From Carya illinoinensis (Eukaryota > Streptophyta > Magnoliopsida > Fagales > Juglandaceae), in assembly GCF_018687715.1 (NCBI RefSeq), contig NC_056766.1:19761001-19825000 (forward strand): 64,000 nucleotides of DNA, given 5' to 3'. The stretch's first letter is position 1. Each line of letters starts with the position of its first letter. The position numbers and the translations under genes are program-made. Below the pieces are notes generated by a model. That model had not been told where the DNA came from. It did not search any database and saw nothing but the letters and a program-made list of their open reading frames with translations. Of this stretch, positions 12,904 to 22,125 are shown piece after piece.

Positions 12904-15900
12904 CTAGTCAAGGGAACACCTAGAATCAAGCCAAGAAACAATATCGTTAAGGACTCTAAATATTCTGTCATCCGGCTCCCCTTCCAGAATGCAGTGATAA
13001 CCATCATCATAGAGTTTTAGCGTTTTGTCTTTCGCAGAGGCCTTCTCATAAAGAAACTGGCTTACTAATGGATCTGTCACCTTGTCTGCAGCTCCATGAA
13101 GAATCAGCAATGGGGATGAAACCTGCAAATGCTCCAGATTTGTTTAAATATGTTCGATACAGAATTAACCCTATGCCTACCTGAGGTACTACGGAAGGAA
13201 TAACATCCTCTCCAGGATAATGACAATGATAATGGGCATGGGAAAACACAAAAGGAAACTAACCTTCTCCACTTGTTTCTCAATTTCACTAGTCACCTTG
13301 AGAAGTTCCACTGCAGTTTTCAACCGCGTTTGTTCATTATAAGAGATCACATTGTAGGCCGCCTACAGCATAGAAATACATACAATAAATAAACTAGTAA
13401 CATCTAAACCAGTAGATCCTAGTCAGCAGATACAATGACTAGTTCTTATAATGGTTTAATTGATTAAAATGCTGGAGTTAAAAGAATGTTGATGGTAATC
13501 ATAGGACATCATCACATAAATCATTCAGGGGCCGAAGTGAAAGATTGATAAATTCTTGTCATATTTATCTAAAGTAATAAAACATCAATTTATATCCGTG
13601 AATTAAAGTTTTCACCTTCTTCCATTGGCCATCAACCTAGCTGATTATCTTCCATCTCGATTTCCTCTACATCTGGGCTTAAATGCTATTATAATTAACA
13701 CTTACTTCACTTATCAAAATAGTAATAATTAACACTATACTTTAGAGTTGAAGTTACTGACATGTAAAAGGTTTGCTTCATCCAACATTGCATTGCTAAC
13801 AGGTTCATTATCTTTCTGAGATCAATTGGTCAGCATACTTCTGATTGTTTAAGCAGTGCTCGAACCATATTGATGTACAACAAAAAAGCATTTGCAGATT
13901 ATGTACTATACAAGTGCATTCATATTAAGAGAGTAAATAAAGGGCAAACCATTTTCCTTTTCCTCAATTCTCTGAAGGCTAGCTCAGCTAGATCTTTCTG
14001 AGGGAAGAGCTTTGCTTTTGGCATGACCTTAGACATGAGGGTTAACACTTTCAGGACTGGAGCTGGAGGTTTCACGTCCTCTGCAATCTAAGCAGCAACT
14101 CAAAGTCAGCACACTTTTCAGTAGGTGAATGACAGTAAATTGGACCAGATTCAAAATTTGGCCCTGTAACTTCCTGAAACACCCTGATAAGTAAGGATGA
14201 GCATATGAAATACTGTCTTTGTAACCCCTCCTGTACCCCTTTACCCAAACTTGCATGCACACAGAGATCACTATCCATCACTCAGTGCAGATGATAGGGC
14301 AAAAAAAGTGATGTAAAGCACACAAAACAATATTCTATAATTCCATCAAATGTTTTGTTTTATTTCAGGTAATTGCTGAAGATATACATACACACTCTCA
14401 GAATTGATGACGAGTAATTTTCTGGCCGGTTCATTGTCCCTGCTCTAGGAACATATCTAGTGAACACAGATGTTTAGCATATGTATTAGAATATAAGCGA
14501 CATTATAACGGATTGAGTAGAAAATTAATATTACAGCACAAAATCTCTCCCACGTCACAATGGGAACACAATTCTGAGCACCATCTTAACCCAAGGGACA
14601 GCTCATCTGCCTAGGGTGGATTATCCATACCCAATTATAACATCTCAAAAACTGCAAAAATCAGGTCACTGAGTAAAAAATTAATCCTGCTCCATAAAGT
14701 TCTCCCATGTCAAAATGAGAAGACAATTCAGCATTGCCATTGTTAACCCAAGCGCCAGCCCATCTGCCCAAGGAGGAATTTCCATACCTAAGTACCAAAC
14801 AACTCAGACAACAAAAATAAAAGGTCTCTTGGGAGAAAAAAAAAAAGCAGTAAACCCAAACACTGAAGTCTTTCTACATTTAACATGCAGAAGGTTAGGA
14901 GATCCATATGAACTCAGTCCACCTCAAAGAGAAGTGCAGGTAATACCACCACCATCTACGGACTGATCTTGAGTCCTAATTTTTTGGCTAGGATAGAGGG
15001 CTTTTGAGACGTAGTGTCTACTGTCTCACAGACTGATCTTGAGTCCTAACTTGTTGGCTAGGATAGAGGGCTTTTGAGACATAGTGTCTACTGTCTCTCC
15101 ATACCCCAAATGGACAACAATGGTCCTCCCAAAATATCTCTCACCTAGCAACCACAACCTGAAAACCTGCAAGAAACATACTCACAGGTTGCTTCTTTTA
15201 GGCTTCTGCACATCACTAATTGTTTACCAGATGTTAATGGGCATTATATAAACATGGATACTTAATTCTTAAAAATTTTCTTCCTCTCATTTTGTATGTG
15301 AATCCCCATCTTATATTCTGCATATTGCCTCATACACTATAGAACCCTCACAATATGATCTTGAAAATGGAACTTAATCATTACCTCACACAACAATGAA
15401 TCAGCCACCATAAATGTCATTTTCCCAATCAACCAGGTCTGGACATGTGAATTAGGTACAAAACTAGCTGACTAGTTTACAAAATAAAGAATTCCCTCAC
15501 ATTCGAATGAAATTTTTATAATTTCGTAACACTCTACGTATCATAAAAAGTAATTTCATAACGCTCATAAATTTTCTACAATTTCAGAAGTTACTGCTGG
15601 TAAATATTTTGAAATGCTTTATAAACTAGAGAATATGTAAAGTAACAAGAACAAATTAGAAAGAGAGAACTCGGTATTGAGGCACGTTGTGATGGACGCT
15701 TTCCTTAGAGTAGATTCCGCCGTCTCCAAAATTTAAACATGCACTAGGCTTCTTGACAGCCTACTCCCAAGATACAACAACGTCGGTTTTCGTTAATCTC
15801 CTCATCGGTGCACACAAAAGGAGATCCTCGAACCCGATATAAATTGGCCAAAGCCCAAAGAAAGAAAGCCAAAACGAAGGAGGAAGTGTTTCTCTAATTT

Positions 15901-17737
15901 TTGTAGAGAATTTGGAGTTAATGAATTTGTGGGTGGGGTTTCCCATTTATAGAGAATGAAAGGGGACTTGTGAAAAATCACAACTTATTTAAATAAAATG
16001 GTACTACTGAAAAGTCACGTCATATAAATGAAATGGTACTTGTGAAAAGTCACAACTAAAATGAAGGAACACTTTTGAGAAGTCACAACTTCTCAAATAT
16101 TAGAGATTACATTGAAAATTTTCTAATTCAGTAAAGGACACAACCCTTTGTTTGGTTGGCAAGCAGTTAAGACTCCTATCCCCAAGAGGCATACATTGGT
16201 TCAAGTTACCATGATACATTTTCATTTAAATCTAGATAACCGAACCAATACATTGAACAATGGTAATGGTTCACATTATTTTTTACTTTACATCAAATAT
16301 TTTAATCATTTCTAAGTTTAAAAACTAACAGTTACTAGCATGGATTTCACTAAACTATTGAACATGAACAGTAAGAAGTAGAGATGGACTTACTTTACAC
16401 ATTGGAGCCACAAGGATGACTCCATTCCATCCATGTGGTTCCATTAGATGAACTTTAAGAGCAACGGCTCCGCCCATGGACTGTCCTAATAGAAAACAGT
16501 GCAACCCTCTCAATTCAGGTCTTCCTTTCCAATTGAAACATGATACACAATCAGGAACACAGTTCTGACAACACAATTCAAGATGGCGATGTAGATTCAG
16601 AGACAAGTTTAGAGTGTCGCACCTTTGATTTTTGAATAGTTTTCTATTACATTATAAGCTAATTCATCAAAGCTTGGGATGTAACCATGCAACCCTTCAG
16701 AAAGGCCAAAACCAGGATGGTCCAAAGCATAAACAGCATATCCAGATGCAGCAATATGCTTGGCAATACCTGAGAGTCCAAACTCATCATTTATCACACG
16801 AAATTCACTTTGCACATTTGAGAGTGGATTAAAGGAAAAATGAAATAAAAGGCATGGCACTATTCCACATTATTATCCGAATGTGATCACAAACCTTCAA
16901 AGAAGAATGTGCAAGTATCACCATATCCATGGCAGAAAAACAAAGCGCCTTTGATGCGAACACCCGGCTCTGGCATCCAGCTTTTACAGAAAATTTCCAT
17001 TCCCCTCGAGTTCCTTTCGTACCACTAAAAACCCACAACAAATACTATAACTACAACCTCATTAGCCTTTAAACTTAGCCCCCATTTAGTTGCCACGGAA
17101 ATTGTAAAATCAATAAGAAAACAAGCATTTGAACCTCATATACATTCAGGTCACTTTAGTGGATCTTTCTTTCTTTTGTTTTTGGGGTCCCAGTTTATAG
17201 AAAACAAGGCCTTTTCACAATTTCGGACAAGGATTACTTACCTCCTCTGTTCTGATCCCAGTAGGAGCCATCTATCCACCAGTCAAAACCAATTGACATT
17301 CGCCAAAAAATAGAAAAACGGTAGTAACAACAAAGAATTAGTCAAATGATATAAACATAAAAATCCAAAAAGTACACAAAGCTCCAAAGATCAAGCCAGG
17401 ATTGGGATGGAGCCAAACCAACCTTGAACAAGCAATGATCAAGCTGCCGTTGGACCTCCAAGAAGGCCAAGCGGACACGTCTTCTAGCGGGAGCGAAATC
17501 CAGGTTCTGAAAAGCGATCGCATTCATCTCGTCACTTACGCCTTCCAGTGGTGACCTTATCTTTGCCTTAAGAACAAGGTGAGGCCTTGGAGTTGAAAGT
17601 GTGGTCACTAGGTTCGTCTTGGAAGGGGGAATAATGGGTAGATATTGCTTTCCGGGAAAGTAGATCGGAGAGATAGATTTTCCAGGAATAAGATAGAGTT
17701 CCGGAGGTCGGAATCTCAGCCTCTGAGAGAGGTCCAT
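12904..17737 (-). CDS. Alpha/beta hydrolase, monoacylglycerol lipase / caffeoylshikimate esterase-like, 8 exons, 402 aa
   Basis: This is a serine hydrolase of the plant MAGL/CSE family, which cleaves monoacylglycerol, lysophospholipid or caffeoyl ester bonds. Exons on the minus strand are 17737-17423, 17271-17242, 17024-16895, 16769-16623, 16524-16394, 14087-13950, 13362-13264 and 13122-12904. All junctions are GT-AG and total 1209 nt including the stop. Motifs in the 402-residue product are HGYGDT (147-152, oxyanion region), GQSMGG with nucleophile Ser223, the HGAADKVTDP segment with Asp347, and DDGYHC with His373, so the triad is intact. The first 105 residues form a Ser/Pro/Arg-rich extension before the catalytic core, which may be a plastid transit peptide. 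The start is the first in-frame ATG (17737); an upstream TTG was rejected. Exon 2 is a 30-nt microexon coding MAPTGIRTEE. Substrate is not determinable from sequence. Confidence 0.93.
14513..14795. repeat. Diverged tandem duplication (about 160 bp) in intron 5 of the hydrolase gene
   Basis: The segment starting TTGAGTAGAAAATTAATATT at 14513 recurs in diverged form from about 14671. Shared phrases include TCTCCCAYGTCA, TTAACCCAAG, CTCATCTGCC-like and CCATACC. It is intronic, with no coding consequence seen. Confidence 0.55.
14961..15098. repeat. 70-bp tandem duplication in intron 5 of the hydrolase gene
   Basis: GACTGATCTTGAGTCCTAA starts at 14961 and again at 15031. The two 70-bp units differ at only a few positions through GAGACRTAGTGTCTACTGTCTC. 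Confidence 0.85.
15500..16142 (-). mobile_element. Relic solo LTR (probably Copia-type) in intron 5 of the hydrolase gene
   Basis: Read on the minus strand, the segment starts near TGTGTCCTTTACTG (16142). It then has several repeats of a TTGTGACTTTTCAC-like phrase and a promoter-like CTCTATAAATGGG at about 15955-15943. A CACTTCCTCC stretch typical of plant LTR leaders follows. No primer site, coding region or second LTR is present. The far end is not defined and no target duplication was found. It lies in the sense orientation of the host gene, so its promoter or poly(A) signal could affect transcripts. Confidence 0.5.
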
Positions 17738-18239
17738 CGCTATGGACAGCAATGAGCAAACCGTAGTTGGTAAGCAGTCAACTCAAAAGCGCACAAACAG
17801 GAATCTAGTGTCCAATTCGCTCCTTGGACCCTTCTTCCAACGTAGCCCGTCTCGAACCTACATAAGCATCACGTGTTTTGAATGTATTCAGTGGTGTGAT
17901 TCGGTCGGTCCGGTCCAGTCCAAATTAAATAAGATCGAGTTCATTCGGTCCAATTTCTGATTTAAGATTTTTCTCTCTAGATTGGATCAGATGAAAATTT
18001 AAAAATATATATATGTGTTTTATTATTTATAAAAATAGTTATATATAATTAATTATTAATAAATCACAATATTATATAAGTATTATATTCTTTAATAATT
18101 GTATATATTAATAATTATACGATTTATTATTATGTAATTCTCATATAATAACTCACTTAATTTTAATTTAGCATTTTAAATAATTTGTTAGTATTTTTTA
18201 ATAAATAATATCTATTAATAACGTTTCCTCTTAGCGTTG
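17738..18239. other. Upstream region of the hydrolase gene, no gene seen
   Basis: This stretch should hold the hydrolase promoter and 5' UTR. From about 17895 it contains GGTCGGTCCGGTCCAGTCC followed by AT-rich DNA, a pattern common in small non-autonomous elements of plants. No ends could be defined. Confidence 0.4.
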
Positions 18240-18614
18240 CTTATACGTTTGAGTTTTCTCTCTTTTGATTTAGAGAAATAATATTTGCAGTTGTGATTAT
18301 GCAAGCGCCGCATAGTCTTTTTAAAAAAAATGAATTAATATGAGATTCACATGAAAAAAACTAACTTTTTAATCATGAACTCTACTTTTTAAAAAAATTA
18401 CACAGTATTTACACACTCTACAATTATATATAGCATTACTCGTTAGTAGTCTTGATGGCCTATTTTGCTGTTTCTTCTGTAAAATGTCAACTTTTTGTCA
18501 ATTTATTTTTGCATTGATTACACATTTGCCAGATGAAATACTATATATATATATATATATATTTTTTTTTTCTTTTGAATGGTTGAACTTTTTGACATAG
18601 TGTGCCATATGTCT
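18240..18614 (+). repeat. Diverged direct repeat, copy 1 (partner 32985-33258)
   Basis: The segment shares ordered phrases with 32985-33258: TTGAGTTTTCTCTCTTTTGATTT-like, GATGGCCTATTTTGC, CAACTTTTTGTCAA, and GAATGGTTGAACTTTTTGACA followed by a GTGTG. Copy 1 has an added AT microsatellite (18541-18562). The homology stops where a hAT-like terminus begins at 18615. Confidence 0.65.
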
Positions 18615-18631
18615 TAGGGTTGGCAAGCGGG

Positions 18632-18639
18632 GCCGCGCC
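18632..18639 (+). repeat. 8-bp target site duplication, left copy
   Basis: GCCGCGCC immediately precedes the element end TAGGGGTG and is repeated exactly at 19622-19629. Eight bases is the hallmark length for hAT insertion. Confidence 0.85.
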
Positions 18640-19621
18640 TAGGGGTGGGCAGCGGTTGCCCGCCACCCGCTGCACCGCACCGTTCGCCCCGCCCCCGCCT
18701 GGGTGGGGCGGGGGATCCGCCCCGCACAGGCCGGGGGCGGGGCCCCCCGCCCCGTAAGAAGGGGAACTGCGAAGGCGGGGGATGGAGGGGGCTCAACCCC
18801 GCTCTGTAAATCCCCCGCCCCACCCCTGCATATATAATGTAAATCCAAATATTGAGTTCTTAAGACCTACGAGAGAAATGGGAATCGGTTCAGAGCTCAG
18901 AATTAAAGAAGTCGAGACAGGAAAACAACTGTAAGATGGTGAAGCTGAGAGTTCAATCACCCCAAGCAAATCGAAGTACAAAGTATAAAGTAGGAAAGCC
19001 AGGTTGTTTACCGTGCAGTGATCTGAATCATGAACAAAGACAGGATAGAGATGACAAAAACTCGAGCGGCGGCTTACAGAGATGGAGAAAGGTGGCGGCT
19101 GGAAGCTGGTTACGGTGGCACAAAGACGCTCGTGCGGCAGTGCACTAGAGCAGAGCGAGCAAAGAAGGGAGACACAGTGCACTGTACAATTCCTCTGTTT
19201 AGGAAACCAGAAAACAGAGTGTTTCACGTTGACGCTCGCGGCGCTTAGAAGCTGGGACCCAAGTGCTTTTGACATGGGTTGGAGTCGTTGGACACTCTAA
19301 TCCTCGGCTTTTACAACAAGTCCTGCACCCCATGTGAACGCAGTCCTTCTTGGCTTGGTTCCCGCAGTCTTGGCAGCTTATCCCTCCACCTGCGGACCTC
19401 ATCATCATGAACGTCGATCTCGACGACGAGTCATGATCAGAGACGTTGGCAGAGGGCGGACGGCTAGAGGTCCACCCCCGCACCCCCGTCAGCGGACAGG
19501 GTACCCCGCCCCCGCATGGACGGGGGCAGAGTCCGGAGAAAAAATCCCATCCCCCGTTCATGCGGGGGCGGGGGGCGGAGAAGGGGTGGCCCCGCCCCGT
19601 AGGGGGCAGGTAGCACCCCTA
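18640..19621. mobile_element. Non-autonomous hAT element (982 bp) carrying a captured SRS/SHI gene fragment
   Basis: The left end is TAGGGGTGGGCAGC and the right end is GGTAGCACCCCTA; they share the terminal inverted repeat TAGGGGTG. Perfect 8-bp GCCGCGCC duplications flank it. Subterminal regions (18645-18830 and 19440-19620) are extremely GC-rich with CCCCGCC/GGGGCGG phrases. No transposase is encoded, so movement would need a hAT enzyme in trans. The interior contains a zinc-finger exon from a plant SRS/SHI-type gene in antisense to the written strand. It sits inside another hAT copy. Confidence 0.88.
19229..19408 (-). pseudogene. Captured SHI-RELATED SEQUENCE (SRS/STY/LRP1) zinc-finger exon fragment
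   Basis: The 60-codon stretch encodes the RING-like zinc finger of the plant SRS family, whose members are transcription factors in auxin and organ development. The spacing C-X2-C-X7-C-X4-C-X2-C-C-X6-C is complete: CQDC, then C at fragment residues 23 and 28, CC at 31-32 and C at 39. The family block [17 protein letters not shown] follows. A PTTP insertion precedes it. After RERQ the sequence continues with GTGAAA, consistent with the original intron. The C-terminal IXGH domain and the N-terminal half are absent, so this is a partial capture within the hAT element. Confidence 0.9.
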
Positions 19622-19629
19622 GCCGCGCC
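19622..19629 (+). repeat. 8-bp target site duplication, right copy
   Basis: GCCGCGCC directly follows the CACCCCTA end of the element and is identical to 18632-18639. Confidence 0.85.
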
Positions 19630-20115
19630 CCACTACCTTGCTGCCCTTCAACCCTGACCTCATGTGGTTGGGCATATTAGTATGGCTAATAGGTGGGGGC
19701 AGGGGCGGGATGGGGTGGTCCACCACCCCATAAATACCCCATCCTACCTTGCTTTTATACATATATTATATATATATATAATATATAATATATTAAAAAA
19801 AAAACCCTTAGGTGACCAAAACGGCATCGTTTTGGCACTTGAGGTTTTTTATTTTTTTAACTCAATAAATTCAAAATGGTGCCGTTTTAGATTTACTGAG
19901 TAACTACCTTAAAACCCCCCCACAATCTGGACATTACCCAATACCCAGTACCCACTCCACTTGAAGAGAAGTCGTTGCCCCAGTGCCCCATTGCCCCGCG
20001 CCGTGACTTCATGAGAGATTGAGAATCGCCGCCATTTATGCCCCTAGTCACCACCGCAGTTGACTCCTCGTCATTTGTGCTCGCCATCGTCGTTGAAGGT
20101 AAGTCCGAATTCTCA

Positions 20116-20143
20116 TCTCTCTCTCTCTCTCTCTCTCTCTCTT
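20116..20143. repeat. CT dinucleotide repeat in the hAT leader
   Basis: A CT run follows GGTAAGTCCGAATTCTCAT. That same phrase, without the repeat, is present in the opposite copy at about 31700-31716. Confidence 0.8.
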
Positions 20144-20261
20144 TAATTTTCTATTTTTATAGAATTAAATGGAGGATGGGATTAATGAAGATGGAGGATG
20201 GGATTGTGAATTATGTGCTATGGAGGATTTAATATGAATGTGTGTGATAAGTGATGGATCC

Positions 20262-20570
20262 GATTGTTTAGAATCATTTTTAGGGTTTTGCGATTTATTT
20301 CGATTTTATGTGAATTTTTTTATAAGATCTTTTTATAAATGTAACAATTATTATTTTGTGTAAATATATTATATGAGACAGTCTTAATGGTTGGATTTTA
20401 TGGAGAGTACCGATTGTTTAGAATCATTTTTAGGGTTTTGTAATTTATTTCAATTTTGTGTAAATTTGTTTTTATAAAATCTTTTTATAGATATAACAAC
20501 TATCATTTTGTTATAATAAATAATATGAGACACTTTTAATGGTTAGATTTTATGGAAAGTGCAGATTGCA
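20262..20570 (+). repeat. About 150-bp tandem repeat in hAT leader (+ copy)
   Basis: GATTGTTTAGAATCATTTTTAGGGTTTTG occurs with starts at 20262 and 20412, and a partial third unit follows. The inverted partner copy holds three such units (31262-31580). Confidence 0.7.
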
Positions 20571-20823
20571 ATTACTTAAAAAAATAAATAATATGACTCA
20601 GTTTCTTATTATAAACCAAAAGTACCTTGCAAGTTGAATAATAAATATGTTATATATAGGGCTCAGTACTTCATATGTTTGGCATGTTATTAATTTATTT
20701 GGCATGTTATATATAGGATTCTTAATTACTATTATAAACCTGTTTTGGAATGCATTGCACTTGATTAAATGTTAATACTTTTCATGTTTGCTATAATTTC
20801 ATATTTATTGTTTGCTTGAATTA

Positions 20824-21948
20824 ATGGAAATGTTGATAGATTCTAGTGCGAGCTCTCCTATTCATGGTATCCTTGCCTCTACCCCTACCCCTACCCCTAC
20901 TAATACGGAACCTTGCCGTGCCCTTAAGCCTAACAAAAAATCCGCTTCCATAGTTTGGTCTCATTTCATCAAACTAGAGGGTGGTGATCATAATAACCCC
21001 CAAGTCAAGTGTAACCATTGTGGTAAAATTTAAGGATACCACTATAGGAAACATGGCACCTCACAATTAAAGGTGCACTTAGAAGAGCAATTTAAAAAAA
21101 GTCTAATTCTAAGATATTTGTAAGAGAAGAGCCAATCTAGGCTAGAATTTGGACTTAAAAAAAATGAAGGATGGGAGTAATAGGGGTATTGAGTTGAAGG
21201 GATACACGAAGTATAATATTGAAGAGTGTAGGATACACCTAACCCATATGGTCATCATGAACGAGCTACCTTTTCAAATTATGGATGAGAAAGGGTTCCA
21301 AGCGTTTTGTCACTACATGGAACCAAGATTTCAACTTCCTTCTCGTCACACTGTGGCAAATGATGTAAAAAAAGTTACCGATCTGAAAAAGAGAATTTAG
21401 GGGGTTTTTTGGCCAATCAGTTTGTTTGCCTCACCACTGATTGTTGGACATCAGTCCAAAATTTTAATTATATGTTTTTTACTTGTCATTTTGTTGATGA
21501 AAATTAGATATTATGTAAGAAAATTCTCAAATTTTGTCAAATTACTGATCACAAGGGTGAGACGATCGGGAGGGCCTTGGAGGCTGCTATAAAAGAGTAG
21601 AGGTTGACACACGTTGTGACATGCACAGTTGATAATGCCTTGTCAAATGATGTCGCATTGGGATATCTTAAGACGTTTCTTAAAGAGGCAAATAAGACAA
21701 TCTTGGATGGTGAGTATTTGCATGTGAGGTGTGTGGCACATATTTTTAACCTTATTGCCAATGATGGTATGAAAAATTTTTATGACTCTAATGCTTAGGT
21801 CAGGATCTCTGTGAGATGGGTGAGATCTTCTCCTGTGGGATGAGAGAAATTCAAGGTTGTTGTTAGGTTTGCAGGCATAACATCAAAGAAGCAGCTTCAT
21901 ATTGATTAGACTAAACGATGGAATTTAACATTTTTTATGTTGGAGGCA
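20824..21948 (+). pseudogene. hAT transposase pseudogene (BED zinc finger, RICESLEEPER/DAYSLEEPER type)
   Basis: The frame starts at ATG 20824. A BED-type DNA-binding finger lies at about 20950-21100, with SIVWSHF and the KCNHCGK pair. Its final cysteine is replaced by Phe (EEQFKKS). The core region downstream includes TDNALSNDVALGYLK-like and HVRCVAHIFNLI segments typical of hAT transposases. It is broken by a TAA at 21031, a frame change near 21164, a TAG at 21398 and further stops near 21598 and 21796. It ends abruptly at 21948. The opposite copy (29239-30857) carries different lesions. Confidence 0.88.
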
Positions 21949-22125
21949 GTAGGGGTGCTACCCCCCCCCCTCCGGGGGCGGGGCTAGCCCTACCCCATCC
22001 CCCACCCCTGCATGAACGGGGGGAGGATTTTTATCCTCGCCCTCTACCCCCATCCATGTGGGGGCGGAGTACCTCGTTCGATAATAGGAGTGCGAAGGTG
22101 GACTCCCCCCAATCCGCCTCCTACT
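21949..22125. mobile_element. Truncated non-autonomous hAT end
   Basis: It starts TAGGGGTGCTACC, the same terminus family as 18640-19621 read from its right end. A GC-rich subterminal stretch with the phrase CATGAACGGGGG follows, also found in that element (CGTTCATGCGGGGG, reverse orientation). It is cut at 22125 by the gypsy LTR, so the interior and other end are lost. It interrupts the transposase homology at 21948. Confidence 0.65.

Larger units (their letters stand above)
18615..21948 (+). mobile_element. hAT transposon with degenerate transposase, interrupted by a smaller hAT element
   Basis: A terminus TAGGGTTGGCAAGCGGGGC begins at 18615. It is interrupted at 18640 by the 982-bp hAT element and resumes after 19629. 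A GC-rich stretch (19680-19740), a leader with a CT repeat (20116-20143), a 150-bp tandem repeat and the transposase remnant follow. The copy ends at 21948 where another hAT end starts, so its own right terminus is missing. The left boundary is supported by the related 33 kb repeat, which diverges from copy 1 at this point. Confidence 0.65.

Noticed and set aside
17342..17752. 136-codon minus-strand frame as a complete protein
   Set aside because: Its apparent start is a TTG, and its last part is intron. The true exon runs 17737-17423 and is spliced to the hydrolase core.
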